Shown: one piece after another, positions 55,490 through 64,000 of the stretch | How positions within the stretch are numbered: position 1 is the stretch's first letter | Layout: each line of letters starts with the position of its first letter | Source: JAKFEW01 sp036675505 | GTDB lineage: Bacteria; Cyanobacteriota; Sericytochromatia; S15B-MN24; JAQBPE01 | DNA length: 64,000 nt | Reading direction: 5' to 3' | Assembly (NCBI GenBank): GCA_036675505.1 | Contig: JAKFEW010000011.1 | Span: forward strand, 56,667 to 120,666 | Notes under the pieces: generated by a model | The model's input: only the letters and a program-made list of their open reading frames with translations | Told to the model about the DNA's origin: nothing | Database searches by the model: none | Made by a program: the position numbers and the translations under genes

Positions 55490-58234
55490 TCAGCGCGCGG
55501 CGCCCGGCAGGCGCTTCACCTGGTTGTGGCCGACATCGCAGAAGTACACGTCGCCCGTCGGCCCGAACACAGGGCTCATGCCATTCAGCAAACTATCGTC
55601 GACGCCGTCCCCGGTGAGGAAGCGCCCGCCGGGGCCGGCCACCACCTCGACCTGCCCGCCCTCGAGCCGGTTCAGCTGGGCCGCGTCCCCGCCCGAGAAC
55701 CACCAGAAGCGCCCCTGCGCGTCGAAGGCCGCGCGCGCGAGGGCGGCCCACCGAAGCGAGGACGCGAGCGACGGGTGGGTCGCCACGCCCGTGAACCCCG
55801 CAGCCGCGTCCCAGCGCCGCAGCGCGCCTTCGCTCATGAGGTGCAGGCGTTCCTGCGCGTCCAGCGCGATCACGTGGGTGTTCGACGGGCTCTCGGCAGG
55901 GTCGATGATCGGCGTCTCCGCGCCGGTGGCCGTCTCGATGCGCGTGACGAAGCCGTCGCGCGGCAGGCCCGCCGCCGAGACGAGGGCCCCGGTCACGTAG
56001 AGCGTGCGGGCGTCGCGCGTGATCGCGAAGTCGTAGATGCGGCGAGCCACGGGGGACTCCGGCAGCGCGTAGATCGTGGTGATCTCCCCGTTGTTCCCGA
56101 TGCGGCGGACCGCGCGGGCGGCCTGGAGCACGTAGATCGCGTCGGCGCCGTCGCGGCGCAGCGCCGTCGGGTTGGTCAGCGTTCCCTCGATGGCCGGCCC
56201 GCCGTCGCCGCTGGTGCCCGCCACGCCCGTGCCTGCGAGCACCTTCACGCCCTCGGCGTTCACGCGCACCACCTGGTTGTCGCCCGCGACCGCCAGCACC
56301 AGCGTGCCGTCAGGCTCCACCAGCAGGCCGCCCGGGCGGTTCAGCGCGATCTGCCCGTCGGCGCCCACGGACACCCCGAGCTTGCCCGCCACCAGCCGCT
56401 TCTCGGCGCCCGTCACCCGGTGCACGGCGCCGAACAGGGCCCAGAGCACGTCGCCCTCGGGCGTGAGCGAGAAGTGGGCGTTGGGCACGGTCACGCCGGC
56501 GCCTGCCTGCACGATCGGCCGCTCGGCGCCGCCCTCGCGCACGCGCAACGCGCCATCCAGGCCCTGGAGGTAGATCCGCCCGGCGGCATCGACCGCAACC
56601 CCTCGCAGGTCGCCGGCGTCCGGCGCGACGAGCGTCTCGAGGGTCCCGGCCGCCGGATCATACCGGCGCACCTCACCGATGGGCGAGCTGTTCGCGAAGA
56701 GCATGAGCCGGCCTTCCGGATCCTGGCCGAAGCTGCCGACCCGCCGAATGAAGGCGGCTTGCTCGGGGGTGAGCGGGTGGACGCGGGTGGGTGCTGTGTT
56801 CGGCGCGATGCGGTGCAGGCCGTCTGCGGCGAGCAGCCAGTAGGCACCGTCCGGCGCGCGGCCCACGGCGTGGAGCGCCGTCGCGCCGTGAGGCCAGAGC
56901 TCGGTGAGCGTGCCGTCGGCCTCGCGGCGGGTGAGGCGCTTCTGCTCGAGGATGAGCAGCCGCCCGTCGCCGTCGGGCAGCAGGCCCTGGATCGTGCCGA
57001 GGCCGGCCTGGGCCGCCGCCTTCTGCGCGAGCGACCCAGTGTCGACGCCCGCGGCGCTGCCCGCGAAGGTGGTGAGAATGCCGTCGGCGCCGACCAGGAA
57101 CACGCGCCCGGAGAGCGCCGCGTTGAGCCAGAAGCCGCCGTTGGGCGCAGCGACCACGCCGCGGATCCAGGGCAGCGCCACCTCGGTAGCGGGGCGGCCG
57201 GCGCCGAGGTCCGACAGGCCCGCCACCAGGATCTTCCGCACCTCTTCCAGCTGCGCGTCGAGCGGCTTGTCGGCGGCGCGCAGGGCGTCGACGACCTTCA
57301 CGATCTCGCCCGCCGTGACCACCGCGAGCGGCGGCGGCGCGTCCGCTGCGCGGCCTGCCGAGAGGGCGTCGGCCGTGGCCGCGCGGGTGGCGGCCTCCAT
57401 CTCCGGCGGCAGCTTGTCGAGCACGGCCTGGCGCGCCGCTTGCGGGCGCACGTACCGCTCGAGCACGTAGCCGGCCGCCAGCGTGCTCACCAGGTCGACA
57501 TCGGCGCTGCGGGCGGCGCCCTTGGGGGCGATCGCCCCGAGCTGCCCCCGCTCGCCCGGCAACGACACCACCACCAGGTAGTTGGAGCCCGCCGGCAGCG
57601 TGCCTGTGAAGCTGTAGCGGCCCTGGACGTCCGTACGGCTCACGACCGGCAGGCCGTCGGGCCCCTTGAGCGGCGCGCCGTCGGCGTCGAGCAGGAAGAC
57701 CGAGGCGCCGGCATAGGGCACGGACGCGAGCGCCTGCAGGCGGTAGGCGCCTCCCGCGTTCGAGATGACGCTGCCGCTGCCGGTCGTGACGAGGCTACCG
57801 CTGCCGGTCGTGACCAGGCCGCCGCCATTGTTCGCGATGATGCCGGCGCCATTGTCCGTGATGAGCGCGGCTGGGGCGGCGACGATGCCCGACAGGGTGG
57901 TGGCGATCGCCCCGGCGCTGTTGTTGCTGATGACGCTGCCGCCGTTGTTCGCGATGATGCTGCCGCCATGGTCGCTCACCACGCTCGCGCCTTGTCGGCC
58001 GAACTCGCCACCGAAGGCGCCCGCGAGGAGACCGGGCGGCGGCGTGGCGACGCCGCGCTTCACAGGTTCGGTCGGCCGGGTAGTGGCCGGGGCGATCGGG
58101 CTCGTCACAGGCCGGGGCGTCGCGCTCACCCGCGGTCGGACGCCCGTGGTGCCCCCGCTGCCGGGCGCTGTACACGCGGCGGTAGCGACGGAGAGGGCGG
58201 CGAGGCCCGTCATGATTTGCGAGCGCATGCGCAT
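55490..58234 (-). CDS. Repeat-stalk lipoprotein 3 with NHL propeller
   Basis: About 914 residues; lipobox TAAC near 21 when started at 58234. Residues ~80-165 hold about ten repeats of the type GSIIANNG, GSVISNNS, AGIIANNG, GLVTTGSG. Then a carboxypeptidase-regulatory-like domain (GASVFLLDADGAPLKGPDG, DVQGRYSFTG), a helical segment, and ~600 residues of NHL/SMP-30-like propeller blades (GVAVDAAGRIYLQG, LNRPGGLLVEPDGTLVLAVAGDNQVVRV). Layout parallels the protein at 13924. No ribosome site decides between the possible ATG starts. Confidence 0.83.
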   Translation of the reverse strand: MRMRSQIMTGLAALSVATAACTAPGSGGTTGVRPRVSATPRPVTSPIAPATTRPTEPVKRGVATPPPGLLAGAFGGEFGRQGASVVSDHGGSIIANNGGSVISNNSAGAIATTLSGIVAAPAALITDNGAGIIANNGGGLVTTGSGSLVTTGSGSVISNAGGAYRLQALASVPYAGASVFLLDADGAPLKGPDGLPVVSRTDVQGRYSFTGTLPAGSNYLVVVSLPGERGQLGAIAPKGAARSADVDLVSTLAAGYVLERYVRPQAARQAVLDKLPPEMEAATRAATADALSAGRAADAPPPLAVVTAGEIVKVVDALRAADKPLDAQLEEVRKILVAGLSDLGAGRPATEVALPWIRGVVAAPNGGFWLNAALSGRVFLVGADGILTTFAGSAAGVDTGSLAQKAAAQAGLGTIQGLLPDGDGRLLILEQKRLTRREADGTLTELWPHGATALHAVGRAPDGAYWLLAADGLHRIAPNTAPTRVHPLTPEQAAFIRRVGSFGQDPEGRLMLFANSSPIGEVRRYDPAAGTLETLVAPDAGDLRGVAVDAAGRIYLQGLDGALRVREGGAERPIVQAGAGVTVPNAHFSLTPEGDVLWALFGAVHRVTGAEKRLVAGKLGVSVGADGQIALNRPGGLLVEPDGTLVLAVAGDNQVVRVNAEGVKVLAGTGVAGTSGDGGPAIEGTLTNPTALRRDGADAIYVLQAARAVRRIGNNGEITTIYALPESPVARRIYDFAITRDARTLYVTGALVSAAGLPRDGFVTRIETATGAETPIIDPAESPSNTHVIALDAQERLHLMSEGALRRWDAAAGFTGVATHPSLASSLRWAALARAAFDAQGRFWWFSGGDAAQLNRLEGGQVEVVAGPGGRFLTGDGVDDSLLNGMSPVFGPTGDVYFCDVGHNQVKRLPGAAR

Positions 58235-58343
58235 AGGATTGGCATACCCGCAGAAAACGCCAACCAAGCAGGTATTCGCCTTAGCCAGCGAGCGGGATCG
58301 GGTACAACCTCCCTGCCACGCCTACTCGCCCGAAGGCCCCTCC

Positions 58344-59315
58344 ATGCCCGCTCGCTTCCTGGCGCTCGCCCTGCTCTCCGCCGCCCTCGCGGCGGGCTGC
58401 GCCCTGACCCCCGAAGCGGTGGCCGGCGCCCTCGGCGACGTCGTCCTCAGCGGCGCCCGCACCGCCTCGCCGGCCGCGGGCGCGAGCGCCATGCCGGCCG
58501 GAACATCAGCGCCAGGCGGCACGCCCCCGCCCATCGGCACGTCCCCGCCCCGCGCCACCGCAGACCGCCCCGACGACCTGGACGGCTACCAGGTGCACGT
58601 CGTATACGCCGTGCCCAGCGACCTCGAGGATCGGCGCTACGACCTCGACGGCACGCTCGCCCGCTCCGTCGCGGCCTTCGACGGCTGGCTCTTCGAGCAA
58701 ACCGGTCGGAAGCAACGGCTGCGCCTCGACCGGGCGGCGGGCGCGCTCGACGTGACCTTCGTACGGCTCGCCGAGACGGACGCCGAGCTGCGCGCCGAAG
58801 GCGCCTACCAGCGCGACGGGCTCGAGCGGATCCTCAAGCGGATGGGCTTCACGCACCCGAAGAAGATCTACGCCGTCTACTACGACGGCACGCACGGCAA
58901 GTCCTGCGGCGACGGCCCCTGGCCGCCCGAGCTGCCCGGCACCGTGGCCGCGCAATACCTGCGCGCGCATCCCGAAGGGCACAGCCAATCGTGCGACGCC
59001 AACCCGTGGTCCGATGGGCAGGCTCCGACCTACCGCGAGTTCTCGATGCTCCACGAGATCCTGCACGCGCAGGGCTTCACCCCCACCTGTGCCGGGCACA
59101 ACACGCGCCGCAGCCACACCTCATTTGCGCCGACCGACATCATGTACGCGGGCGACGAGCCGTGGCGCCCCAGCGTGCTCGACGGTGGCGGCGAGATTTA
59201 CGGTCACGGGCGGGCGGGCTGCCTGGACCTCGCGAAGAGCGTGTTCCTCACGCCGACCGCCACCGATGCGGCCGCGCCGCCGCTGTGGGAGAAGGCGATC
59301 GCGGAGCGGCGTTAG
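58344..59315 (+). CDS. Metalloprotease-like lipoprotein
   Basis: 323 residues; lipobox AAGC near 19, Ala/Pro/Thr linker to ~75, then a domain with EFSMLHEILHAQGF (HExxH zinc motif near 236), preceded by SCGDGPW and CDANPW (possible disulfide) and followed by HTSFAPTDIMYAGDEPW, where the Asp or His could be the third ligand (HExxH...DIMY resembles gluzincin/metzincin-like Met turns). Probably a surface zinc peptidase. Divergent from the propeller lipoprotein. Confidence 0.75.
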   Translation: MPARFLALALLSAALAAGCALTPEAVAGALGDVVLSGARTASPAAGASAMPAGTSAPGGTPPPIGTSPPRATADRPDDLDGYQVHVVYAVPSDLEDRRYDLDGTLARSVAAFDGWLFEQTGRKQRLRLDRAAGALDVTFVRLAETDAELRAEGAYQRDGLERILKRMGFTHPKKIYAVYYDGTHGKSCGDGPWPPELPGTVAAQYLRAHPEGHSQSCDANPWSDGQAPTYREFSMLHEILHAQGFTPTCAGHNTRRSHTSFAPTDIMYAGDEPWRPSVLDGGGEIYGHGRAGCLDLAKSVFLTPTATDAAAPPLWEKAIAERR

Positions 59316-59431
59316 GTCCCGGAGCCCTTTCGAGTTGGAGACACGCACGAATAGCATCGAGGAAGTCACCCAGCTGGCGGCGCGGCTTCGCCTGGCGGAG
59401 CTCGGGCCTGACCCGGCGTTCGTCGCGCGTT

Positions 59432-59974
59432 TCACTCCTCGTCGACGTTGTCCGCGACGTAGTGAATGACGAGCTTGTAGCGGTCCTCGAACTCCGGGAA
59501 CCAGACGTAGTCGGGCCCGTGGATGTTGATCGCCGCGACCCGGCCGGGGGCCGTATGCTCGTAATCGGCGCGCACCAGGCCGCCGTAGAGCGGGTCGCCG
59601 TGCGCGTCCATCTCGAGCAGCATGTCGTAGTACATCGTCGCGCCGTTCAGCGGACCGAGGCCGTGGTGCAAGGCGGTGACCGGCTTGCGGCCGTTCAGGA
59701 CGGCGCGGCAAATGGCGCCGGCTTCGGCATAGGTCCAGCCCGCGTCGCGGTTCGTGCGCCAGCGCTCGCGGACGACCTTGTTGGTGGATTTGGCGAGCCA
59801 GAACTCGACGACGGCGACGTCCTGGCGGGCGCGCACGCGGGCCTTGGCCTCGGCGAAGGTGTCGCCGACGTTGGCGGTAGCAGGCGGGGCGGCGAGGGCC
59901 AGGCCGAAGAGGGCGACGAACGCCGCCTCGGCCAGCCATGCCGGCTTCAGGACTGGAGCTTCTTCTCGACCCAC
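59432..59974 (-). CDS. Exported hypothetical protein
   Basis: About 180 residues if started at GTG 59974; N-terminal signal peptide (ALFGLALAAPPATA), mature alpha/beta domain with WRTNRDAGWTYAEAGAICRAVLNG and DYVWFPEFEDRYKLVIHYVAD. No family recognised. Its start overlaps the end of the upstream small membrane gene, suggesting coupling. Confidence 0.62.
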   Translation of the reverse strand: MGREEAPVLKPAWLAEAAFVALFGLALAAPPATANVGDTFAEAKARVRARQDVAVVEFWLAKSTNKVVRERWRTNRDAGWTYAEAGAICRAVLNGRKPVTALHHGLGPLNGATMYYDMLLEMDAHGDPLYGGLVRADYEHTAPGRVAAINIHGPDYVWFPEFEDRYKLVIHYVADNVDEE

Positions 59975-60251
59975 TTCGTCACGTCCGGCATCGGCAGTTC
60001 CTTCTGCGAGGCGCCCTGCGCGTACGCCGCGCCGAGGAACCCGAGCACCGCCATGCCGGCTGCGATGCCCCACATCACGGGCATGGCGCCGCCGAAGAAC
60101 GTGCCGGCGACCCAGGCGCCGCCGAGCATGCCGACGAGCGACGCGCCCGCGCCGCCCTGGTCTCCGTCGAGAAGTTCTCGGCGGTGAGCTTGCGGACGTC
60201 GGAGAAGGTCTGCTTGACGCCAGCCCGGTTGGCGAGCTGAAGGTCGGACAT
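59947..60251 (-). pseudogene. Small membrane protein gene with apparent frameshift
   Basis: From ATG 60251 (AGG site upstream) the frame reads MSDLQLANRAGVKQTFSDVR...ENFSTE and then turns into low-complexity Arg/Ala. Shifting by one base near 60155 gives a coherent continuation with Gly-rich membrane segments (GAGASLVGMLGG, VMWGIAAGMAVLGFLGAAY) ending DVTKWVEKKLQS at 59947. Either a one-base sequencing error or a decayed gene. The intact product would be ~100 residues with two membrane segments. Confidence 0.55.
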
Positions 60252-60794
60252 GGGAGGTTCCTTTTGGCGATCGCGGTGAACGGGCTGGATGTCCTCTCTC
60301 AGGGCGCCATCATAACCGGTGTGGGCCTGCTGGCGGAACGACCGAAGCCGGGACTCGCTCGACAAGCAGTTCGCGGCGAGTGCTCTGCGCTCCATCGGCT
60401 TTACGGTTGGCGAGCTAGGGATATAGCGCAACTCTTGCCCTCGCCCATTGCGCGGGCAACGGACCCGACTTCGGCCCCCACACTGTCTGAGGGCCTGGCG
60501 ACCGGCCCTGCCTGAACTTTACAAAACTTAACTAGACAAGCACTCTTGCTCCCATAAAAATAGCCGGACACCATAATTGCTAACGATGCTTCGTTTTCAC
60601 CCCGGCATTCATGCCGCATATTTTAAACGAAATATTCGCAGGAATGCATTCTAGCCGTGTGAGTCGCTTGTGGCTACTTTCTTTGCACTGGCAACGTTCG
60701 CATCAATCCAGTAACACGCGGTGCTCTTGATTCAAGATGCAGAAATTCAATCCGTCATTGTAGGATCTCACTGGAACAGACTTCCGGAATTTTT
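60252..60794. other. Intergenic region with composition shift
   Basis: GC content falls visibly from about 60,510 onward (runs such as ACTTTACAAAACTTAAC and CATAAAAATAG). No coding frame, RNA gene or clear promoter recognised. It marks the left edge of a less GC-rich segment that continues to the window end. Confidence 0.55.
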
Positions 60795-62159
60795 TTGAGA
60801 ATTGGATGGAAATCGAGAGTGCTGGTAATCATTCACGGGTGGAGCGACGATGCCAAGTCGTTCAACGCGATCGCCAAGCGGCTAGCTGAAGTCGCGCCAA
60901 AAGGAATCGGAAAAGTAGTCGCGGAAATCTATCTCGGCGACTACATCTCCCTCGACGATCAGGTCACTTTTGACGACCTCGTCGAAGCGATGAACGAGGC
61001 GTGGACCAATAGCGGTCTATCCACGGCGCCCCACAGCGTCGACGCGGTCGTCCACAGCGCCGGCGGCTTGGTCTTCCGGCACTGGCTGGCCGAATACTTC
61101 ACGCCGGACACCGCTCCGATCAAGCGACTTCTAATGCTCGCGCCGGCCAACTTCGGCTCACCGCTCGCCCACACGGGGCGCAGCATCATCGGACGGGTCG
61201 TGAAGGGCTGGAACCTGGACCGGCCATTCGAGACCGGCGAGAAAATCCTGAAAGGCCTCGAACTCGCCAGCCCCTATAGTTGGAACCTGGCTCAACGCGA
61301 CCTCTTCCGCGACGACTCCTATTACGGCGTCGGCAGGATCTTGTGTACCGTCATCGTAGGCAATACCGGATACAGCGGCATCGCCGCCGTCGCGAACAAG
61401 CCCGGCTCAGACGGTACCGTGCGAGTCTCTACGGCCAACCTGAACGCGGCGAGCCTGGAGCTCGATCTCCTGAAACCGCTGGCCGAGGTACCCATTCGCG
61501 TCCATGACCAGACAGCTTTCGCCATCGCCGACGGGGAAGACCACGGCTCGATCACGGGAAGCAACGGCGGCCCCCGCAATGACACAACCTGGCAGCTCTT
61601 CCGCGAAGCGTTGACCGTCACGGACAGCAACTTCGACGCCTGGAAAGCCCGCCTGCATGAGCACACCGACCTGATCGTCAAAGCGGCCAACGCCCGAGAC
61701 GAACATTTCCACTGCTTCCAGAACACTGTCATCCGCGTCATCGACAGCCATGGCGAGCCCGTGAATGACTACATGATCGAGCTCTACGTCAACGATGATG
61801 AAAGCGAGCACGATCGGAACCTGACACAAATAGTTCAGGAGAAGGTGATCAACAGCGTTCATGTTTTCGGTGACAACCATTCGATGCGGAGCATGCTCAT
61901 CGACTGCACCAAGCTGAACGAATTAATGTTGACCAATGAATTTCAATTGAAATTGAGCATCAGCGCGTTCCCGGACATGACAACGAGCCGGGTGGGCTAC
62001 AAGACGTACACCGACGACGATATCCCGTCGCTCGCGCTCGGGGAAGCCGAGCTGAAACTCCTGTTCCAGCCCAATCGGACTGTCCTTATCACGCTTCGTC
62101 TCAAGCGGCATCAGAACCCAGAAGTGTTCCAGTTCAAGCGCCCGACGTCCCCCGCGTAG
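60795..62159 (+). CDS. Alpha/beta hydrolase (PGAP1/lipase-like) with C-terminal domain
   Basis: 454 residues from TTG 60795. LVIIHGWSDDAKSF (oxyanion HG), nucleophile elbow VVHSAGGLVFRHW, LAPANFGSPLAHTGRS, and a probable Asp/His pair in SDGTVRV and ADGEDHGSI. The last ~140 residues form a separate beta domain (TVIRVIDSHGEPVNDYMIELYVND). No signal peptide. A lipase or esterase, possibly an effector; no immunity gene is recognised. Confidence 0.82.
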   Translation: MRIGWKSRVLVIIHGWSDDAKSFNAIAKRLAEVAPKGIGKVVAEIYLGDYISLDDQVTFDDLVEAMNEAWTNSGLSTAPHSVDAVVHSAGGLVFRHWLAEYFTPDTAPIKRLLMLAPANFGSPLAHTGRSIIGRVVKGWNLDRPFETGEKILKGLELASPYSWNLAQRDLFRDDSYYGVGRILCTVIVGNTGYSGIAAVANKPGSDGTVRVSTANLNAASLELDLLKPLAEVPIRVHDQTAFAIADGEDHGSITGSNGGPRNDTTWQLFREALTVTDSNFDAWKARLHEHTDLIVKAANARDEHFHCFQNTVIRVIDSHGEPVNDYMIELYVNDDESEHDRNLTQIVQEKVINSVHVFGDNHSMRSMLIDCTKLNELMLTNEFQLKLSISAFPDMTTSRVGYKTYTDDDIPSLALGEAELKLLFQPNRTVLITLRLKRHQNPEVFQFKRPTSPA

Positions 62160-62247
62160 CGCGAATTCGAATTCGAGGCCCTTTTTGGCCTGAATGCTAT
62201 TCAAGCGTTGTAACAGCTTTCATCCACGTCTTGATTGAGGATTTAGA

Positions 62248-63264
62248 TTGAGCAACGAATTCCGCACGGTTGTACTTGGCGACTCAGTGATGTGGGGGCA
62301 GGGATTGCTCGACAGCCAAAAGATTCATCATCACATCCTGACGGGACTTTCACCTTTCCTCGAGCAGTACAGACCAGGCGTCCAGATCGCTCCGGCCAAG
62401 GTGTTCGCCCATTCGGGCGCCGTGATTCGGCAATTGCCCACGGAAAATGGAATTGCGGATCAACACCTGTCCAAGAAGTACCATGGCGAACTGCCCCTGG
62501 GATTCCCGACGATTGAACAGCAAGTCGGGAAAATCCTGGGCGGGGACGGCGTCGACCTGGTCATCATGAATGGCGGCGCCAACGATATCGGAATTTTCAA
62601 TCTCGTCGACGTGGCCGTGCCCCTCGTGACATTTGAGCAGGCCATCCTCGATGCATGTCGCGTGAAATTCGAGGCCCTCCTGACGGACGTCGCAGCCGCC
62701 TGTCCGAATGCGTACATCTTGGTGATGGGCTACTACCCCATCGTCACCGATCGCTCGAGCCCGGACTCCATTCAAAACGTGCTGGCCGTCCTCCACTTCT
62801 TGAGCCGGGTCCTTGGCGTGAAGCTCCCGTTCTCACCGGTGTTGGACATTCCTGGGATGGCAACGAGGAGCCTGCGCTGGGTTGAGTTGTCGAACACGGC
62901 CCTCACCGATGCGATTTCGGTCGCCGCGACGGCCACCAGCGGTAGCTCGGCCAGCCTCGCCGGCCGCTGCGCGCTGGTTCAGCCGCGGTTTGGCTCAGAC
63001 GACGGGATTCTGGCGCCGGCAAGCAAGATCTGGGGCCTGGGATGGTTTGGTGAGGCCCATGACCCGCTCCATCTCCATGACATTCGGGAGAAGGCTTACC
63101 GCCAACATCGGCTCGATTTTCCGCGTTCCCATCCGCATGGCGACGAGGAAATTCAATTCGTGCGGCGAGCGTCTTGCGGCCATCCCAATGCGGCCGGCGC
63201 GGAGCGCATTGCGAGCGCTGTGGGCCCCGAGGTGCTCGAGACAATTGCCCGGCGACGGGCCTAG
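62248..63264 (+). CDS. SGNH/GDSL-family hydrolase
   Basis: 338 residues from TTG 62248. Block I VVLGDSVMWGQG (catalytic Ser), block III MNGGANDIG (oxyanion Asn), block V CGHPNAAGAERIA (catalytic His). An insert between blocks III and V holds GSDDGILAPASKIWGLGWFGEAHDPLHLHD. An esterase or lipase, cytoplasmic as written. It follows the lipase by 88 nt with an IR-like GAATTCGAATTC at the junction. Confidence 0.88.
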   Translation: MSNEFRTVVLGDSVMWGQGLLDSQKIHHHILTGLSPFLEQYRPGVQIAPAKVFAHSGAVIRQLPTENGIADQHLSKKYHGELPLGFPTIEQQVGKILGGDGVDLVIMNGGANDIGIFNLVDVAVPLVTFEQAILDACRVKFEALLTDVAAACPNAYILVMGYYPIVTDRSSPDSIQNVLAVLHFLSRVLGVKLPFSPVLDIPGMATRSLRWVELSNTALTDAISVAATATSGSSASLAGRCALVQPRFGSDDGILAPASKIWGLGWFGEAHDPLHLHDIREKAYRQHRLDFPRSHPHGDEEIQFVRRASCGHPNAAGAERIASAVGPEVLETIARRRA

Positions 63265-63330
63265 GAAGTGCCTCAGAGCCGAAGACATGAGCTAAAGTAG
63301 TCACAAAATCATTCGAGAAAGGAGTCGGAC

Positions 63331-63735
63331 ATGGCCAAGATTGTCAATTTGCCCTCAAACACGCTTTCACTGACTGTAAGCGTTCCTCCTTTTTACATCG
63401 ACGTGAACATCCTGACGGTTGCGAGTGCTCCCTTGCCGTACAACTGGATTCTGAAAGACAACCAAGGCCCGATTGGCACGTGGAAGAACTATTCCGGGGA
63501 CTACCAGAATCCAATTCAGAAAATTCCAGCCCAAAACGCCGCCGACCTCGCGGCAAGAACGATGGTCTACCTGGTCACTGTGTTCAATTACGACGGCCAC
63601 CCCATCAACGCCACCCTCAAGGTCGACGTTTCCGACGACGCCGGCGCGATCGATTCGTTCTCAACGCCCATTATCGTTTCAGAGGATCCGGTGACCTTGT
63701 TCCAACAGCCGTTCGGCTTCACGGAAACCGTGTAG
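63331..63735 (+). CDS. Hypothetical beta-rich protein
   Basis: 134 residues from ATG 63331 with GAAAGGAG upstream. Entirely beta-like (TLSLTVSVPPFYIDVNILTV, TMVYLVTVFNYDGHPINATLKVDVSDD). No signal peptide. Not recognised; it could be a binding or structural partner of the neighbouring hydrolases. Confidence 0.7.
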   Translation: MAKIVNLPSNTLSLTVSVPPFYIDVNILTVASAPLPYNWILKDNQGPIGTWKNYSGDYQNPIQKIPAQNAADLAARTMVYLVTVFNYDGHPINATLKVDVSDDAGAIDSFSTPIIVSEDPVTLFQQPFGFTETV

Positions 63736-63745
63736 GAAACGCAAT

Positions 63746-63880
63746 ATGAAATACTTCGTCACGTTGCTTTCACTAACGCTCATGTGGAACACGTCACCAG
63801 CTTTGGCGGCAGACCAGCCAAAAAACGAGCTGGCCGAGTACTTCGACGCCCAGCCCGTCCCCCAGACGATGGCACTTTGA
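63746..63880 (+). CDS. Short exported peptide
   Basis: 44 residues: a clear signal peptide (YFVTLLSLTLMWNTSPALA) and a 21-residue mature part rich in Asp/Glu/Pro (NELAEYFDAQPVPQ). It starts 10 nt after the previous stop. It may be a truncated start of a longer secreted protein. Confidence 0.5.
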   Translation: MKYFVTLLSLTLMWNTSPALAADQPKNELAEYFDAQPVPQTMAL

Positions 63881-64000
63881 TGAGCGACAATTATAACGCC
63901 CGACCGGACGACAACTATAACTCCCGACTCTGTGACCCCGCAGGCAAGGCGGCACGGGGCTCCGGGCTATCACATCGTTGTGATGCCCGTGGCAGACCCC
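63880..64000 (+). CDS. Possible reading frame running off the right edge
   Basis: ATG at 63880 overlaps the previous TGA; the frame reads MSDNYNARPDDNYNSRL and stays open to the window end. A duplicated GACAACTATAAC-like unit encodes DNYN twice. Too short to judge. Confidence 0.25.
   Translation, partial: MSDNYNARPDDNYNSRLCDPAGKAARGSGLSHRCDARGRP

Noticed and set aside
1..64000. Prophage or complete defence island
   Set aside because: No capsid, portal, terminase, integrase or restriction genes were recognised; only the tRNA/Rsr region and the TnpB element look mobile.

Overview
The window is a GC-rich (roughly 70% by eye) bacterial chromosome or large-replicon segment. Many exported proteins carry a lipobox ending in Cys. 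There are five sensor kinases, an LCP protein, an extended -10 promoter style, strong AGGAGG ribosome sites, a SigH-like sigma factor next to a bifunctional-nuclease-domain protein, nickel-pincer (lar) genes and a group I intron in a tRNA. The mix fits a poorly sampled diderm lineage, for example a non-photosynthetic relative of Cyanobacteria (Sericytochromatia-type) or a similar GC-rich phylum. This placement is inference only; no rRNA is present.

The standout region is 2.5-6.7 kb, read entirely on the minus strand. A promoter and a structured leader (two hairpins, a 35-codon ORF and an intrinsic terminator) precede a TROVE/Ro60 (Rsr) gene. Downstream lies an array of nine canonical-looking tRNAs, a tRNA-His-like cloverleaf without normal D and T loops, several aberrant tRNA-like units and a 51-aa ORF. 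Two RNAs have a circularly permuted tRNA fold: T arm, acceptor closed by a small loop, D arm, with the outer ends forming a long bulged helix where an anticodon stem would be. That is the architecture of bacterial Y RNA (YrlA), the partner of Rsr. An HNH endonuclease, a PAS histidine kinase and a GH1 glycosidase follow on the same strand.

7-30 kb: a beta-propeller lipoprotein, two PadR regulators with a clear promoter/operator, large surface lipoproteins (collagen-like; NHL propeller with repeat stalk), an SDR, a Shedu-like protein with an altered active site, twin M48 lipoprotein proteases, PAS kinases (one broken in a G10 tract), a YtcJ-type amidohydrolase, a calpain-like protease, an orphan TnpB element and a VOC protein. 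29.9-30.2 kb: tRNA-Asn interrupted by a 190-nt group I intron.

30.3-41 kb: LCP protein, LolD/MacB-type ATPase and a stand-alone FtsZ C-terminal domain in one operon. Then larE-larB, a CHASE2 kinase/NarL regulator/FecR operon, larC with a long His/Asp tract, the bifunctional nuclease and the sigma factor.

41-60 kb: folate cyclodeaminase-like protein, coiled-coil and hydrolase genes, a two-component system with signal peptidase I, a repeat-stalk lipoprotein, a YdeP/FdhF-like molybdoenzyme-lipoprotein-fdhD operon, a GH19-type lysozyme with a polyproline linker, a third repeat-stalk propeller lipoprotein and a metalloprotease-like lipoprotein. 60.5-64 kb is visibly less GC-rich and holds a lipase, an SGNH hydrolase and small unknown proteins, probably acquired.
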